Below are positions 1 through 5,170 of a stretch of DNA of 8,410 nt, piece by piece. Position 1 is the stretch's first letter. Each line of letters starts with the position of its first letter. The notes under the pieces are model-generated. The model had not been told where the DNA came from. It saw only the letters and a program-made list of their open reading frames with translations, and searched no databases. The stretch comes from Chlorobiales bacterium (lineage in GTDB: Bacteria; Bacteroidota; Chlorobiia; Chlorobiales; Chlorobiaceae): the NCBI GenBank assembly GCA_022360275.1, contig JAKSDC010000053.1, positions 1-8,410 of the forward strand, in the 5' to 3' direction. Made by a program: the position numbers and the translations under genes.

Positions 1-99
1 CTGGCGAGTATCACGGGCCAGAATGCGCTTGGGGTACTGCCTAACGCTGTCGGAGCGTGCATTTCGCCTTCACAAACAACTGTTTTGACTCTTGGATAA
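1..99 (+). CDS. Possible 3' end of an upstream gene (partial, unidentified)
   Basis: Frame 1 is open from the window edge to a TAA at 97-99, giving about 32 residues ending in ...TVLTLG. The stop overlaps the TTG start proposed for the sheath gene at 92, an arrangement typical of translationally coupled operon genes. The fragment is too short to assign to a family. Frame 2 is also open up to a TGA at 86-88, so which frame is coding is not certain. If real, it would be the preceding gene of the contractile-sheath operon, but nothing in the residues proves that. Confidence 0.3.
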   Translation: MASITGQNALGVLPNAVGACISPSQTTVLTLG

Positions 100-1708
100 G
101 AGAAGAACGGATGCCCTGACCGTTTACCGGATCATGGCGGTCGCTCCTTTCGGGGGGCGCTCCGGAGGGCTGCGATCAGGAGTGGATGCTGCTTGCGGCA
201 CAGGTGGTATCGAGGAAGCTATGACAGCCGTCGCTCCTTCGGTTGACGTTCTGCTGCCCAGGGAATACTGTCCGTCCGGGCGTATCGTGCTGCAGCCGGA
301 GAATCTTGACGATTTTCTGCCGGAAAAGATAGTGCGGAAGATACCCTACCTCGAAGCGCTTTGCAGTGCGCTCGATCTTGTACGCCGGGCGGGAAGGGAT
401 GGAATGGATGCCGACCAAATGAGAGAGAAGGTGACGAACCTGCTGCCGGGTCTTGAGCTGGATTTTTCCATTCCGGAAGAAAGTGCTCCTGTTTCGAAAA
501 CTCCACCGTCAACGGCTTCAAGCAGTGCGGTCGATGATCTGTTCTCGCTTGTCGATATGCCGCAAAGCGACGGCAAACCGGCATCTGTTCCCCGGCATGA
601 CGCTTTCAGAGGGTTGCGGGTGCAGCTTGAAGCAACATTGCGCCAGGTGATGCAGCGTTTGCTCCGGAGCTCTGAATTCCGGAAAACAGAGTCATCGTGG
701 AGGGGGGCTGCACTGATGCTTCGCGGATCGGCAGTACGGGAGCAGCCGCACAAGGTGGTGTTTACACTGGTGACATCATCGGATGCTGCCGCCGTATCCG
801 GACTATTGCAGGAACTGCGGGAACTGCCGGCTGAGCAACTGCCTAACATGCTGCTTCTCGATACCATGCTGCAGAATACCCCGTCCGGTCTCGATCTGCT
901 GGAGCAGGTGCTCGAAACCGCAAGCATGCTCATGATTCCGGTTGCTCTCCACGCAGGCCCGGACTTCTTCGGGCTGGATGAATGGAGGGAGATATCCCGG
1001 CTCTCTTATCTGCCGAACTACCTCGAAGACGCATATTTCGCCCGGTGGAGGAGGCTGCGCGATCATCCCGGAGGGATGTGGACCGCGGTGCTGCTGAACC
1101 GTCTTCCGGCACGCAAGCTTTTTGACGGCGGCGACGGAGCCGTTTGCGGTACGGCATTTCGTGAAAAGGAGCAGCCCTGGATCGCTCCCGTATGGGCGCT
1201 GGGAGCCCTGACAACCCAGTGTGTGCGCAGTACGGCATGGCCGCTGCACCTCGACCGAATGCAGCGCTTCTTTCTGGAAAACATGACGCTGCGCGACGAT
1301 GAGGCGGTTCCGGTCGAGACGCTTTTTTCCGAAGAACGCATCGAACAGTTTACCCGCGCCGGTTTTACTCCTCTTGCTTCTCCGTTGAGAAGTGATATCG
1401 TTTTTCTGCCCGGCATGGTCTCGATCAAGGGAGATTCATTGGAGTTCAACCTCTTTTTTTCCATGCTGCTTGGTTTTCTGTTTCGCCTCAAGGAGTGCAT
1501 CGAAGCGGGTGAATGCAAAGGCGGCGCGGGAGATATTGCGGATGCTCTCAAGGATTTCCTCGTCAGGGGGGGAGACGAGTCTCCCGATGACCTGGAAGTT
1601 TCTTTCGGCAGCCGGGAAGACAAGGGTAATCCGGTACTTTCGGTGGGTTTTACTCCCCCGGGGTCACTGCTCGCCGCTGACAGGGTAGACTTTACTCTCA
1701 GCTGGTAA
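92..1708 (+). CDS. Fused TssB-TssC-like contractile sheath protein (type VI secretion or related system)
   Basis: This 538-residue protein looks like both sheath subunits of a type VI secretion-like contractile machine in one chain. Residues 11-125 match the TssB/VipA plan: a first strand with YRIMAVAPFGGR (12-23), then a DDFLPEKIVRKIPYLEAL block (73-90), equivalent to the conserved 'DF.P..V.r.vP.L..Ll' segment. After a Ser/Thr/Pro-rich linker (about 128-168), residues 175-538 match TssC/VipB: EFRKTESSWRGA (195-206), DFFGLDEW (291-298), FARWRRLRD (316-324), NRLPAR (336-341), a W-rich helix near 363-387 and EQFTRAGFTPL (418-428). In known systems, TssB and TssC are separate and assemble into a cytoplasmic sheath that contracts to drive an inner tube. 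The TTG start is chosen because an in-frame TGA lies at 86-88 and the next start, ATG 134, would cut the first conserved strand. No good ribosome binding site precedes the TTG, so coupling to an upstream gene is likely. Base composition is clearly more GC-rich than the gvp region. Confidence 0.75.
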   Translation: MDKRRTDALTVYRIMAVAPFGGRSGGLRSGVDAACGTGGIEEAMTAVAPSVDVLLPREYCPSGRIVLQPENLDDFLPEKIVRKIPYLEALCSALDLVRRAGRDGMDADQMREKVTNLLPGLELDFSIPEESAPVSKTPPSTASSSAVDDLFSLVDMPQSDGKPASVPRHDAFRGLRVQLEATLRQVMQRLLRSSEFRKTESSWRGAALMLRGSAVREQPHKVVFTLVTSSDAAAVSGLLQELRELPAEQLPNMLLLDTMLQNTPSGLDLLEQVLETASMLMIPVALHAGPDFFGLDEWREISRLSYLPNYLEDAYFARWRRLRDHPGGMWTAVLLNRLPARKLFDGGDGAVCGTAFREKEQPWIAPVWALGALTTQCVRSTAWPLHLDRMQRFFLENMTLRDDEAVPVETLFSEERIEQFTRAGFTPLASPLRSDIVFLPGMVSIKGDSLEFNLFFSMLLGFLFRLKECIEAGECKGGAGDIADALKDFLVRGGDESPDDLEVSFGSREDKGNPVLSVGFTPPGSLLAADRVDFTLSW

Positions 1709-1769
1709 TCCAGGGCGGGTTTGGGGCTGCTGTTTACAAGATGTTATTTTTCGATAGAAGGAGGTGTAT

Positions 1770-1982
1770 ATGTCAGTCGGTGCGGCAAAACAATATCTCT
1801 ACTGGCTCGATAAAGACCGCGAGTTTGCACAAAAGGTTCGCGGGGCGTCCACCGAAAAGGAGCGCTGGGCGGTTATCCGGGACGCAGGGTTCGATTTTTC
1901 TCCTGAAGACCTTGAGGCAGCCAGAAAACAGGAAAAGCGTAAAGGGGAAAGCTCCGATAATCTCAATATCCGCAAGGGATGA
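1770..1982 (+). CDS. Nif11-family small protein
   Basis: A 70-residue protein beginning MSVGAAKQYLYWLDKD. It follows the Nif11 domain pattern: an N-terminal S-x-x-A-x-x-(F/Y)-L helix, a central charged helix (residues 15-37), then AGFDFSPEDLEAA (40-52), the hallmark 'aGFdft.eEL' segment. Nif11 domains occur near nitrogen-fixation genes and as leader peptides of some ribosomally made, modified peptides. Here the tail after residue 53 is charged, with no Cys and no Gly-Gly-type cleavage site followed by a core, so a precursor-peptide role is not supported. The ATG at 1770 is preferred over the upstream GTG 1764 because AGAAGGAGG (1756-1764) sits at ideal spacing from the ATG and overlaps the GTG. 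It lies 61 bases after the sheath gene on the same strand and may be in the same transcript. Its function here is unknown. Confidence 0.7.
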   Translation: MSVGAAKQYLYWLDKDREFAQKVRGASTEKERWAVIRDAGFDFSPEDLEAARKQEKRKGESSDNLNIRKG

Positions 1983-2143
1983 ACACCATCCCGGCTACAG
2001 GAGACGGGCAGGGCGGCTTCTCTATGACGGTCGCTGGAGGAAGGGGCTTGGACATCATGACACAGTATCTTGCTGGGTTGGTGTTCATTGCTCAAAGACT
2101 GGATTTAAAAAGGGCACCTCTATTAATTTATTACGCGACCTGA
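1979..2143 (+). CDS. Short coupled ORF, probably truncated by the MITE-like element
   Basis: An ATG at 1979 overlaps the TGA of the Nif11 gene (ATGA, 1979-1982) and opens a 54-codon frame starting MNTIPATGDGQGGFSM. It contains a hydrophobic stretch (IMTQYLAGLVFIAQRL) near residues 26-41 and stops at 2141-2143. The stop lies inside the inverted-repeat element that starts at 2113, so the last ten or so codons are element sequence. The natural reading is a small gene whose 3' end was replaced when the element inserted. I do not recognise the family. It could also be a chance frame, because only the ATGA overlap and the GC-rich composition support it. Confidence 0.35.
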   Translation: MNTIPATGDGQGGFSMTVAGGRGLDIMTQYLAGLVFIAQRLDLKRAPLLIYYAT

Positions 2144-2252
2144 ATACGTCGTTGGGAGGTGCTCGAAATCCTCATGTACTCCGTGTACACTCCGGTTTCT
2201 GCGCTCCTTCCGCCTTGTCTTCAAGTCGCTCACGACAATTTATAGAGGTGCC
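2113..2252. mobile_element. MITE-like element with terminal inverted repeats
   Basis: The left end GGCACCTCTATTAATT (2113-2128) and the right end AATTTATAGAGGTGCC (2237-2252) are inverted copies differing at one of 16 positions. The interior is itself an imperfect palindrome: GCGACCTGAA near 2135 faces TTCAAGTCGC near 2220, and TGTACTCCGTGTACA (2174-2188) lies near the middle. It is about 140 bp, too small for a transposase, so a non-autonomous element is the best call. The GAGGTGCC ends recall terminal repeats of some IS5-like elements, though this is from memory. The flanks TAAAAAG (2106-2112) and TAAAAG (2253-2258) may be an imperfect target duplication. It separates the GC-rich sheath/Nif11 block from AT-rich DNA. 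Confidence 0.65.
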
Positions 2253-2289
2253 TAAAAGTATATCGAGAAAAGAATATTTTTATCCAAAG

Positions 2290-2310
2290 AATATATAAAA
2301 ATAATATATT
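2290..2310. repeat. AT-only inverted repeat downstream of the regulator gene
   Basis: AATATAT (2290-2296) and ATATATT (2304-2310) are perfect inverted copies separated by seven bases. The dyad lies 24 bases beyond the stop codon of the minus-strand regulator gene. On the plus strand a T-rich tract (2319-2328) follows it after 8 bases. With only A-T pairs the hairpin is weak, so it is at most a poor terminator. Confidence 0.25.
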
Positions 2311-2333
2311 TTAGCTGCTTTTTTGTTTGTTAA

Positions 2334-3008
2334 TCATTGTTGCACTATTGACGTATTGTGCGTTTTTCTGGCAACAATAACATATTCTTTACGCTCTATA
2401 CAATCACTTTTTATTATACTATTTCCATAAACGCTCCATTCAACTTCAATATAGTGATTATGAGCGTGTTTGAATCTGCTTGACAATTCACATCTCGTGT
2501 TATTTTCGTTTTCTATAAAAACGTAGTTATGCACATATGCTCTTTCGTTAGGGTGAATTAAATCTAAGAAATATATTCCTTGCAGTTCTTTGTTATTATA
2601 GCCAAGAAAACTTTCAAATGATTTAGTGAACTCGTCTAAAACAAGATTGCAATTTAGAACTCCATAAGCATCAAATGAAGTGGAGTGTGTGGCGTCCAGC
2701 TGTTGATATAAGAGATGCAGTTTTCTCATTATTAACTCCATTTCGAGCTTGTAGCCTGAAGTCATAAGATGCGTTCCCAAACCACTAATTACTTTGTTCT
2801 TTTTCCCGTGCATTATCCAGTCGATGTCTGCCCCATCCTTTTCGAGTTGTTCCAATAATTTTTTTCCTGGGATGCTTTTGCCTTTCAAGTATGGAGCCAT
2901 TTGGGCTGGATATTTGATGCCTATTGCTCGACAAAATGCACTGATAGAGCCGTGCTTTTTCAGGATATATTCCCGGAGTCTGTAGTTAAAGTCCTTGTAT
3001 ATTTTCAT
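2334..3008 (-). CDS. Putative HTH-PAS transcriptional regulator
   Basis: A 224-residue protein starting MKIYKDFNYRLREYILKKHG. Residues 8-70 look like a CI-repressor/XRE-type helix-turn-helix: a helix, SISAFCRAIGIKYPAQMAPYL (21-41) as the HTH core, then DGADIDWIMHGKK (58-70), which resembles the closing 'D..WLLtG' motif of CI-type DNA-binding domains. Residues 110-215 look like a PAS sensor domain: FDAYGVLNCN (112-121), SFESFLGYNNKELQG (130-144) and FLDLIHPNERAYV (147-159). That is the usual PAS core, ending in strands with IEVEWSVYG (187-195). PAS domains sense ligands, redox state or light, but the cofactor cannot be read here. No Cys/His motif for haem or flavin is obvious. The ATG at 3008 is chosen over TTG 3017. 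It is divergent from gvpA across about 1 kb, so control of gas vesicle genes is plausible but unproven. Base composition is distinctly AT-rich. Confidence 0.65.
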   Translation of the reverse strand: MKIYKDFNYRLREYILKKHGSISAFCRAIGIKYPAQMAPYLKGKSIPGKKLLEQLEKDGADIDWIMHGKKNKVISGLGTHLMTSGYKLEMELIMRKLHLLYQQLDATHSTSFDAYGVLNCNLVLDEFTKSFESFLGYNNKELQGIYFLDLIHPNERAYVHNYVFIENENNTRCELSSRFKHAHNHYIEVEWSVYGNSIIKSDCIERKEYVIVARKTHNTSIVQQ

Positions 3009-3468
3009 GATGTACAACTGCTCGTTTTATAAGGGTAGATTCTCTTTTCGGGTTTGTTTTTCTCCAACTCTGGCTCAACAAATGGAAGACTTTTTATGCC
3101 TATGAGTTGCAAGGTGCTTGGGTAATTTCCCGCTTAGTATGGTGGATTTCTTACTGACATGAGCTGGCCGTTTTCTGTACTGAACCGTTTGGCAGCTTTT
3201 CTCTCAATGCTTTTCCCTGCTTTTTCTCGACAGGCTATTTTATAAGCGCTTCACTTCTCAATAGCATTCGTTTACACTTTTTAGGCGCAGGATTGTGCTG
3301 GTGAAGGCAAGCAGCCTATCGTCTGTTCGTTACAAGAGCTTGTCGGTCTATGAGGCCACTTGAGAGCGTTGAGCTTTCTGTTCTTTTTTGAGGATAAAGT
3401 GTGTAAAAGAATGATGAACGTATAGAAAATAAAAAATTACAGAAAGTGTTTTGTGAGTAAAAATCTTG

Positions 3469-3516
3469 CGGCCCACATAGCACTAAGCAAAGGCTGTTTA
3501 GTTTGGTATGGGGCCG
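3469..3516. repeat. Nested hairpin in the gvpA upstream region
   Basis: The outer arms CGGCCC (3469-3474) and GGGCCG (3511-3516) pair perfectly. An inner stem ACTAA (3482-3486) / TTAGT (3498-3502) is nested inside. A further short dyad follows directly, TCCT (3517-3520) / AGGA (3529-3532), then six T residues (3536-3541). This could be a weak terminator or the end of a degraded element. No gene is seen upstream on the plus strand for it to terminate. Confidence 0.4.
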
Positions 3517-3544
3517 TCCTAACTCTCAAGGATAGTTTTTTGCG

Positions 3545-3566
3545 TTATATTATGCAAGTAATATAA
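3545..3566. promoter_or_regulatory. 22-bp perfect inverted repeat, candidate operator
   Basis: TTATATTA (3545-3552) and TAATATAA (3559-3566) are perfect 8-bp inverted arms separated by six bases (TGCAAG). Arm size and spacing suit binding by a dimeric helix-turn-helix regulator. It lies in the divergent region between the HTH-PAS gene and gvpA, about 500 bases before gvpA, so the neighbouring regulator is an obvious candidate ligand. The AT-rich surroundings make chance palindromes more likely, so confidence is moderate. Confidence 0.4.
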
Positions 3567-3804
3567 GGGTGAATTTTTAGATGCGTTGCTTGTTCTGACA
3601 TTTTTGTAGGCAATGAAAAAGAGTTTTGCTGTTTCTTGTTACAGGTATATATATATCATATATCAAAAAAGTGCAATTCTTACTCGTTTTATAAGTATTT
3701 TTAGCAATTGAATTGTTTTTTATAGTATATAAGTAAGCCACATTTCAAAACATTATCAGAGAGTTTTCCGGTGGCGTGCCTCAAGCGCGTTAGTCCTGCA
3801 TAAG

Positions 3805-3816
3805 GAATGCGCATTC
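3805..3816. repeat. 12-bp perfect palindrome upstream of gvpA
   Basis: GAATGCGCATTC is its own reverse complement. It stands in the GC-richer part of the gvpA upstream region, next to another small stem (TCCT/AGGA, 3794-3806). It may be a protein binding site or part of a leader RNA fold. No known operator is recognised. Confidence 0.3.
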
Positions 3817-3934
3817 ATGGTGGATGGAGTGTCATGGCGGCATTAAACCGCTGGAAAAGCCGGGGGCTTGGCTACATGAAGGGTCTCTGTGTAATGCTTC
3901 CTTTATAGGTGGTTGAAAGCTAAGAGGGGCTGTA

Positions 3935-3973
3935 GCGGTTGTTTTTTCGATGGTCTATACCATCGGGAACTGC
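3935..3973 (+). promoter_or_regulatory. Stem-loop in the probable gvpA leader
   Basis: A perfect 7-bp stem CGATGGT (3948-3954) / ACCATCG (3959-3965) closes a CTAT tetraloop. Beyond an internal loop, GCGGTT (3935-3940) pairs with AACTGC (3968-3973), with one G-T wobble. No T-run follows on the plus strand, so it is not an intrinsic terminator. It lies about 97 bases before the gvpA start and may affect stability or translation of this normally abundant mRNA. That role is inferred. Confidence 0.45.
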
Positions 3974-4069
3974 CGTTGAGTAGAGAGCTTTATGCAGAAA
4001 TATGCTCTTTGAGTATTGTGCTCGGGAGCTTTTCATAAACAATGATAACCTAAAACGGAGTAATCTATT

Positions 4070-4276
4070 ATGGCAGTTGAAAAAACCATGGGATCATCAA
4101 GTCTCGTTGAAGTGGTTGACCGCATTCTCGACAAGGGTGTTGTCATCGACGCATGGGCCAGGGTATCACTGGTTGGTATCGAGTTGCTGGCAGTTGAGGC
4201 AAGAGTTGTTGTTGCTTCTGTAGAGACCTACCTGAAGTATGCTGAGGCGATTGGGCTGACTGCTCGCGCTGCTTGA
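4070..4276 (+). CDS. gvpA: GvpA, main gas vesicle shell protein
   Basis: A 68-residue protein that is unmistakably GvpA: MAVEKTMGSSSLVEVVDRIL at the N-terminus, then LDKGVVIDAWARVSLVGIEL (20-39), VEARVVVASVETYL (42-55) and KYAEAIGL (56-63). The length is normal for the family. GvpA is a small amphiphilic protein that polymerises into the ribs of the gas vesicle wall. The first strand pair faces the gas, and the helices pack outward. The ATG at 4070 is set by conservation of MAVEK and by a weak ribosome binding site, GGAG (4059-4062). It is the first gvp gene, with a long upstream region and a folded element after it, as expected for a gene expressed far above its downstream neighbours. The only other GvpA-family gene in the window is the GvpJ-type one at 7450. 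Confidence 0.97.
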   Translation: MAVEKTMGSSSLVEVVDRILDKGVVIDAWARVSLVGIELLAVEARVVVASVETYLKYAEAIGLTARAA

Positions 4277-4402
4277 TTTTGACAGCAAGGCTTTAGGATG
4301 AGATTTTGTTGCAAGTTTATCCTTGCGATGTTTGGGCAAGTATGTGCTTCCATTAAAATCTCATAAGTATAATTGTTTTTGGTAAAGCTGTTTTGACAGC
4401 AA
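4277..4402 (+). repeat. Direct repeat flanking the gvpA 3' intergenic element
   Basis: TTTTGACAGCAA occurs at 4277-4288, directly after the gvpA stop codon, and again at 4391-4402 before the next gene. Both copies are followed by a purine and GC. The second copy also forms a small hairpin, GCTGT (4387-4391) / ACAGC (4396-4400). The repeats bracket the larger fold at 4298-4364. They contain TTGACA, but no matching -10 box at a suitable distance from the next start was convincing. Confidence 0.45.
4298..4364 (+). promoter_or_regulatory. Structured RNA element between gvpA and the GvpC-like gene
   Basis: ATGAGATTTT (4298-4307) and AAAATCTCAT (4355-4364) are perfect 10-base inverted arms. Inside them is a second perfect stem, GCAAG (4311-4315) / CTTGC (4322-4326), and a weaker arm using AAG/CTT around 4338-4349. 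Together they resemble a branched fold. There is no T-tract immediately after it (five T residues only at 4376-4380), so a classical terminator is doubtful. Processing, 3'-end protection of gvpA mRNA or partial attenuation are the likely roles, by analogy with other operons where the first gene is needed in excess. Confidence 0.5.
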
Positions 4403-4426
4403 AGCGTAGATAAAATAATTTTGGTG

Positions 4427-5125
4427 ATGGATATTAAGACGTTTCAGGAGGAGGTTGGGGGAATCGTTGATGAGGTTTTATCTGTCTATGAAGAGAGTGT
4501 AGGAGCTGTTGAGCAGATTATTGCCACTCCGTATAGGTTTGTCGAGTTGGAAGAGGAGATTTTTAATACACGAAAAGAAAGAGAACAGATTTCTGTGACT
4601 TTAAAAGTATTGTTGGCTAACAATGACTCTCTCCGAAAAAAAGATTTTGATTGTATGATGGATCGGATTTTCGATGCTCAGGAAAAAAGAGAATCAGAAG
4701 TTCGATGCATGCTTCGATCCTATTTCGATGGACAAAAAGAGATGGCTTCAGTATTGCGGGAGAAGTTGCGAGTGTTCCGCGCGAACCTTGGAGGGGAGAA
4801 TCAGGAGTTGATCGGACAATTCAGGGCATTTGCTGATAATCTGTTTCAAGAGCGAGAGCAGCGGAAAAAATATGTTGAGGGGAAATTGCACGAATACAAC
4901 CAATCACAGCAGGAAATAGCAGGGGCTTTGAAAAAGCTGTTAGAGAAAGGGAAGGAATTAAGATTTCGTGATTTGAAGAATTTGCTTACTGAGTTTGAAA
5001 ATTCCCGTGTAAAAAGAAAAAGAGAACAGAGTGAACGGGAAAAAGAGGTTGCGGATATGTTGAGAGGATTTAAGGAGAAGCGCTTGAGCGGTCAAACGTC
5101 AAGGTATTGTAAAGGTGGATCTTAG
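4427..5125 (+). CDS. GvpC-like coiled-coil gas vesicle cluster protein with internal repeats
   Basis: A 232-residue, strongly charged, almost wholly helical protein with no signal peptide or membrane segment. Residues 65-220 hold about three degenerate repeats of roughly 50 residues. The first (68-118) contains LRKKDFDCMMDRIF and EVRCMLRSYFDGQKEMA. The second (126-175) has FRAFADNLFQEREQRKKYVE and QQEIAGALKKLL. The third (178-219) has LRFRDLKNLLTEFENSR and EKEVADMLRGFKEK. The layout recalls GvpC, the helical repeat protein that wraps and stiffens the vesicle wall, but the repeats are longer than the 33-residue cyanobacterial ones and similarity by eye is weak. The ATG at 4427 is preferred; in-frame TTG 4421 and GTG 4424 would add only two residues. 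No clear ribosome binding site is seen. Two Cys lie within the first repeat. It follows gvpA by 150 bases. It could instead be an assembly factor. Confidence 0.6.
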   Translation: MDIKTFQEEVGGIVDEVLSVYEESVGAVEQIIATPYRFVELEEEIFNTRKEREQISVTLKVLLANNDSLRKKDFDCMMDRIFDAQEKRESEVRCMLRSYFDGQKEMASVLREKLRVFRANLGGENQELIGQFRAFADNLFQEREQRKKYVEGKLHEYNQSQQEIAGALKKLLEKGKELRFRDLKNLLTEFENSRVKRKREQSEREKEVADMLRGFKEKRLSGQTSRYCKGGS

Positions 5126-5170
5126 GATAGCATTGAAATACTATAGAACAACTTTTAAATCTTGAGTAAT

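Larger units (their letters stand above)
3009..4069. other. Long intergenic region with dyads and no convincing gene
   Basis: About 1.06 kb between the divergent regulator gene and gvpA. All frames are short and lack conserved-looking protein. Positions 3420-3760 are very AT-rich, with a (TA)n stretch at 3646-3662, while 3765-3940 is richer in GC and in short hairpins: GCGG/CCGC at 3837-3851 and AAGCC/GGCTT at 3857-3869. This pattern suggests a regulatory region followed by a long structured leader of the gvpA transcript. I find no strong sigma-70-type -35/-10 pair. Confidence 0.5.

Noticed and set aside
346..933. Long minus-strand frames opposite the sheath gene (also 803-1249 and 1063-1623)
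   Set aside because: Ser/Arg/Cys-rich translations typical of the antisense of GC-rich coding DNA, with no domain and no ribosome binding site.
1770..1982. Nif11 protein as a RiPP precursor peptide
   Set aside because: No core with Cys/Ser/Thr clusters after a Gly-Gly-type site and no modification enzyme in the window.
1741..2298. A 185-codon plus-strand open frame spanning the Nif11 gene and the MITE-like element
   Set aside because: It overlaps the Nif11 gene in another frame, has low-complexity Arg/Ser-rich content and runs through the palindromic element; the Nif11 frame has the ribosome binding site and a known domain.
3469..3541. Intrinsic terminator (hairpins followed by six T)
   Set aside because: The stem next to the T-run has only four pairs with an eight-base loop and there is no plus-strand gene before it, so I describe it as a dyad only.
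3765..3975. Group II intron, retron or known riboswitch in the gvpA leader
   Set aside because: No domain V-like hairpin, reverse transcriptase or recognisable riboswitch core could be found by eye.
4002..4223. 73-codon frame overlapping gvpA
   Set aside because: Out of frame with gvpA over most of its length; the gvpA frame is unambiguous.
4393..4421. Sigma-70 promoter (TTGACA at 4393-4398) for the GvpC-like gene
   Set aside because: The -10 at 17-base spacing (TAATTT, 4416-4421) is poor and would place the start site at or after the start codon.
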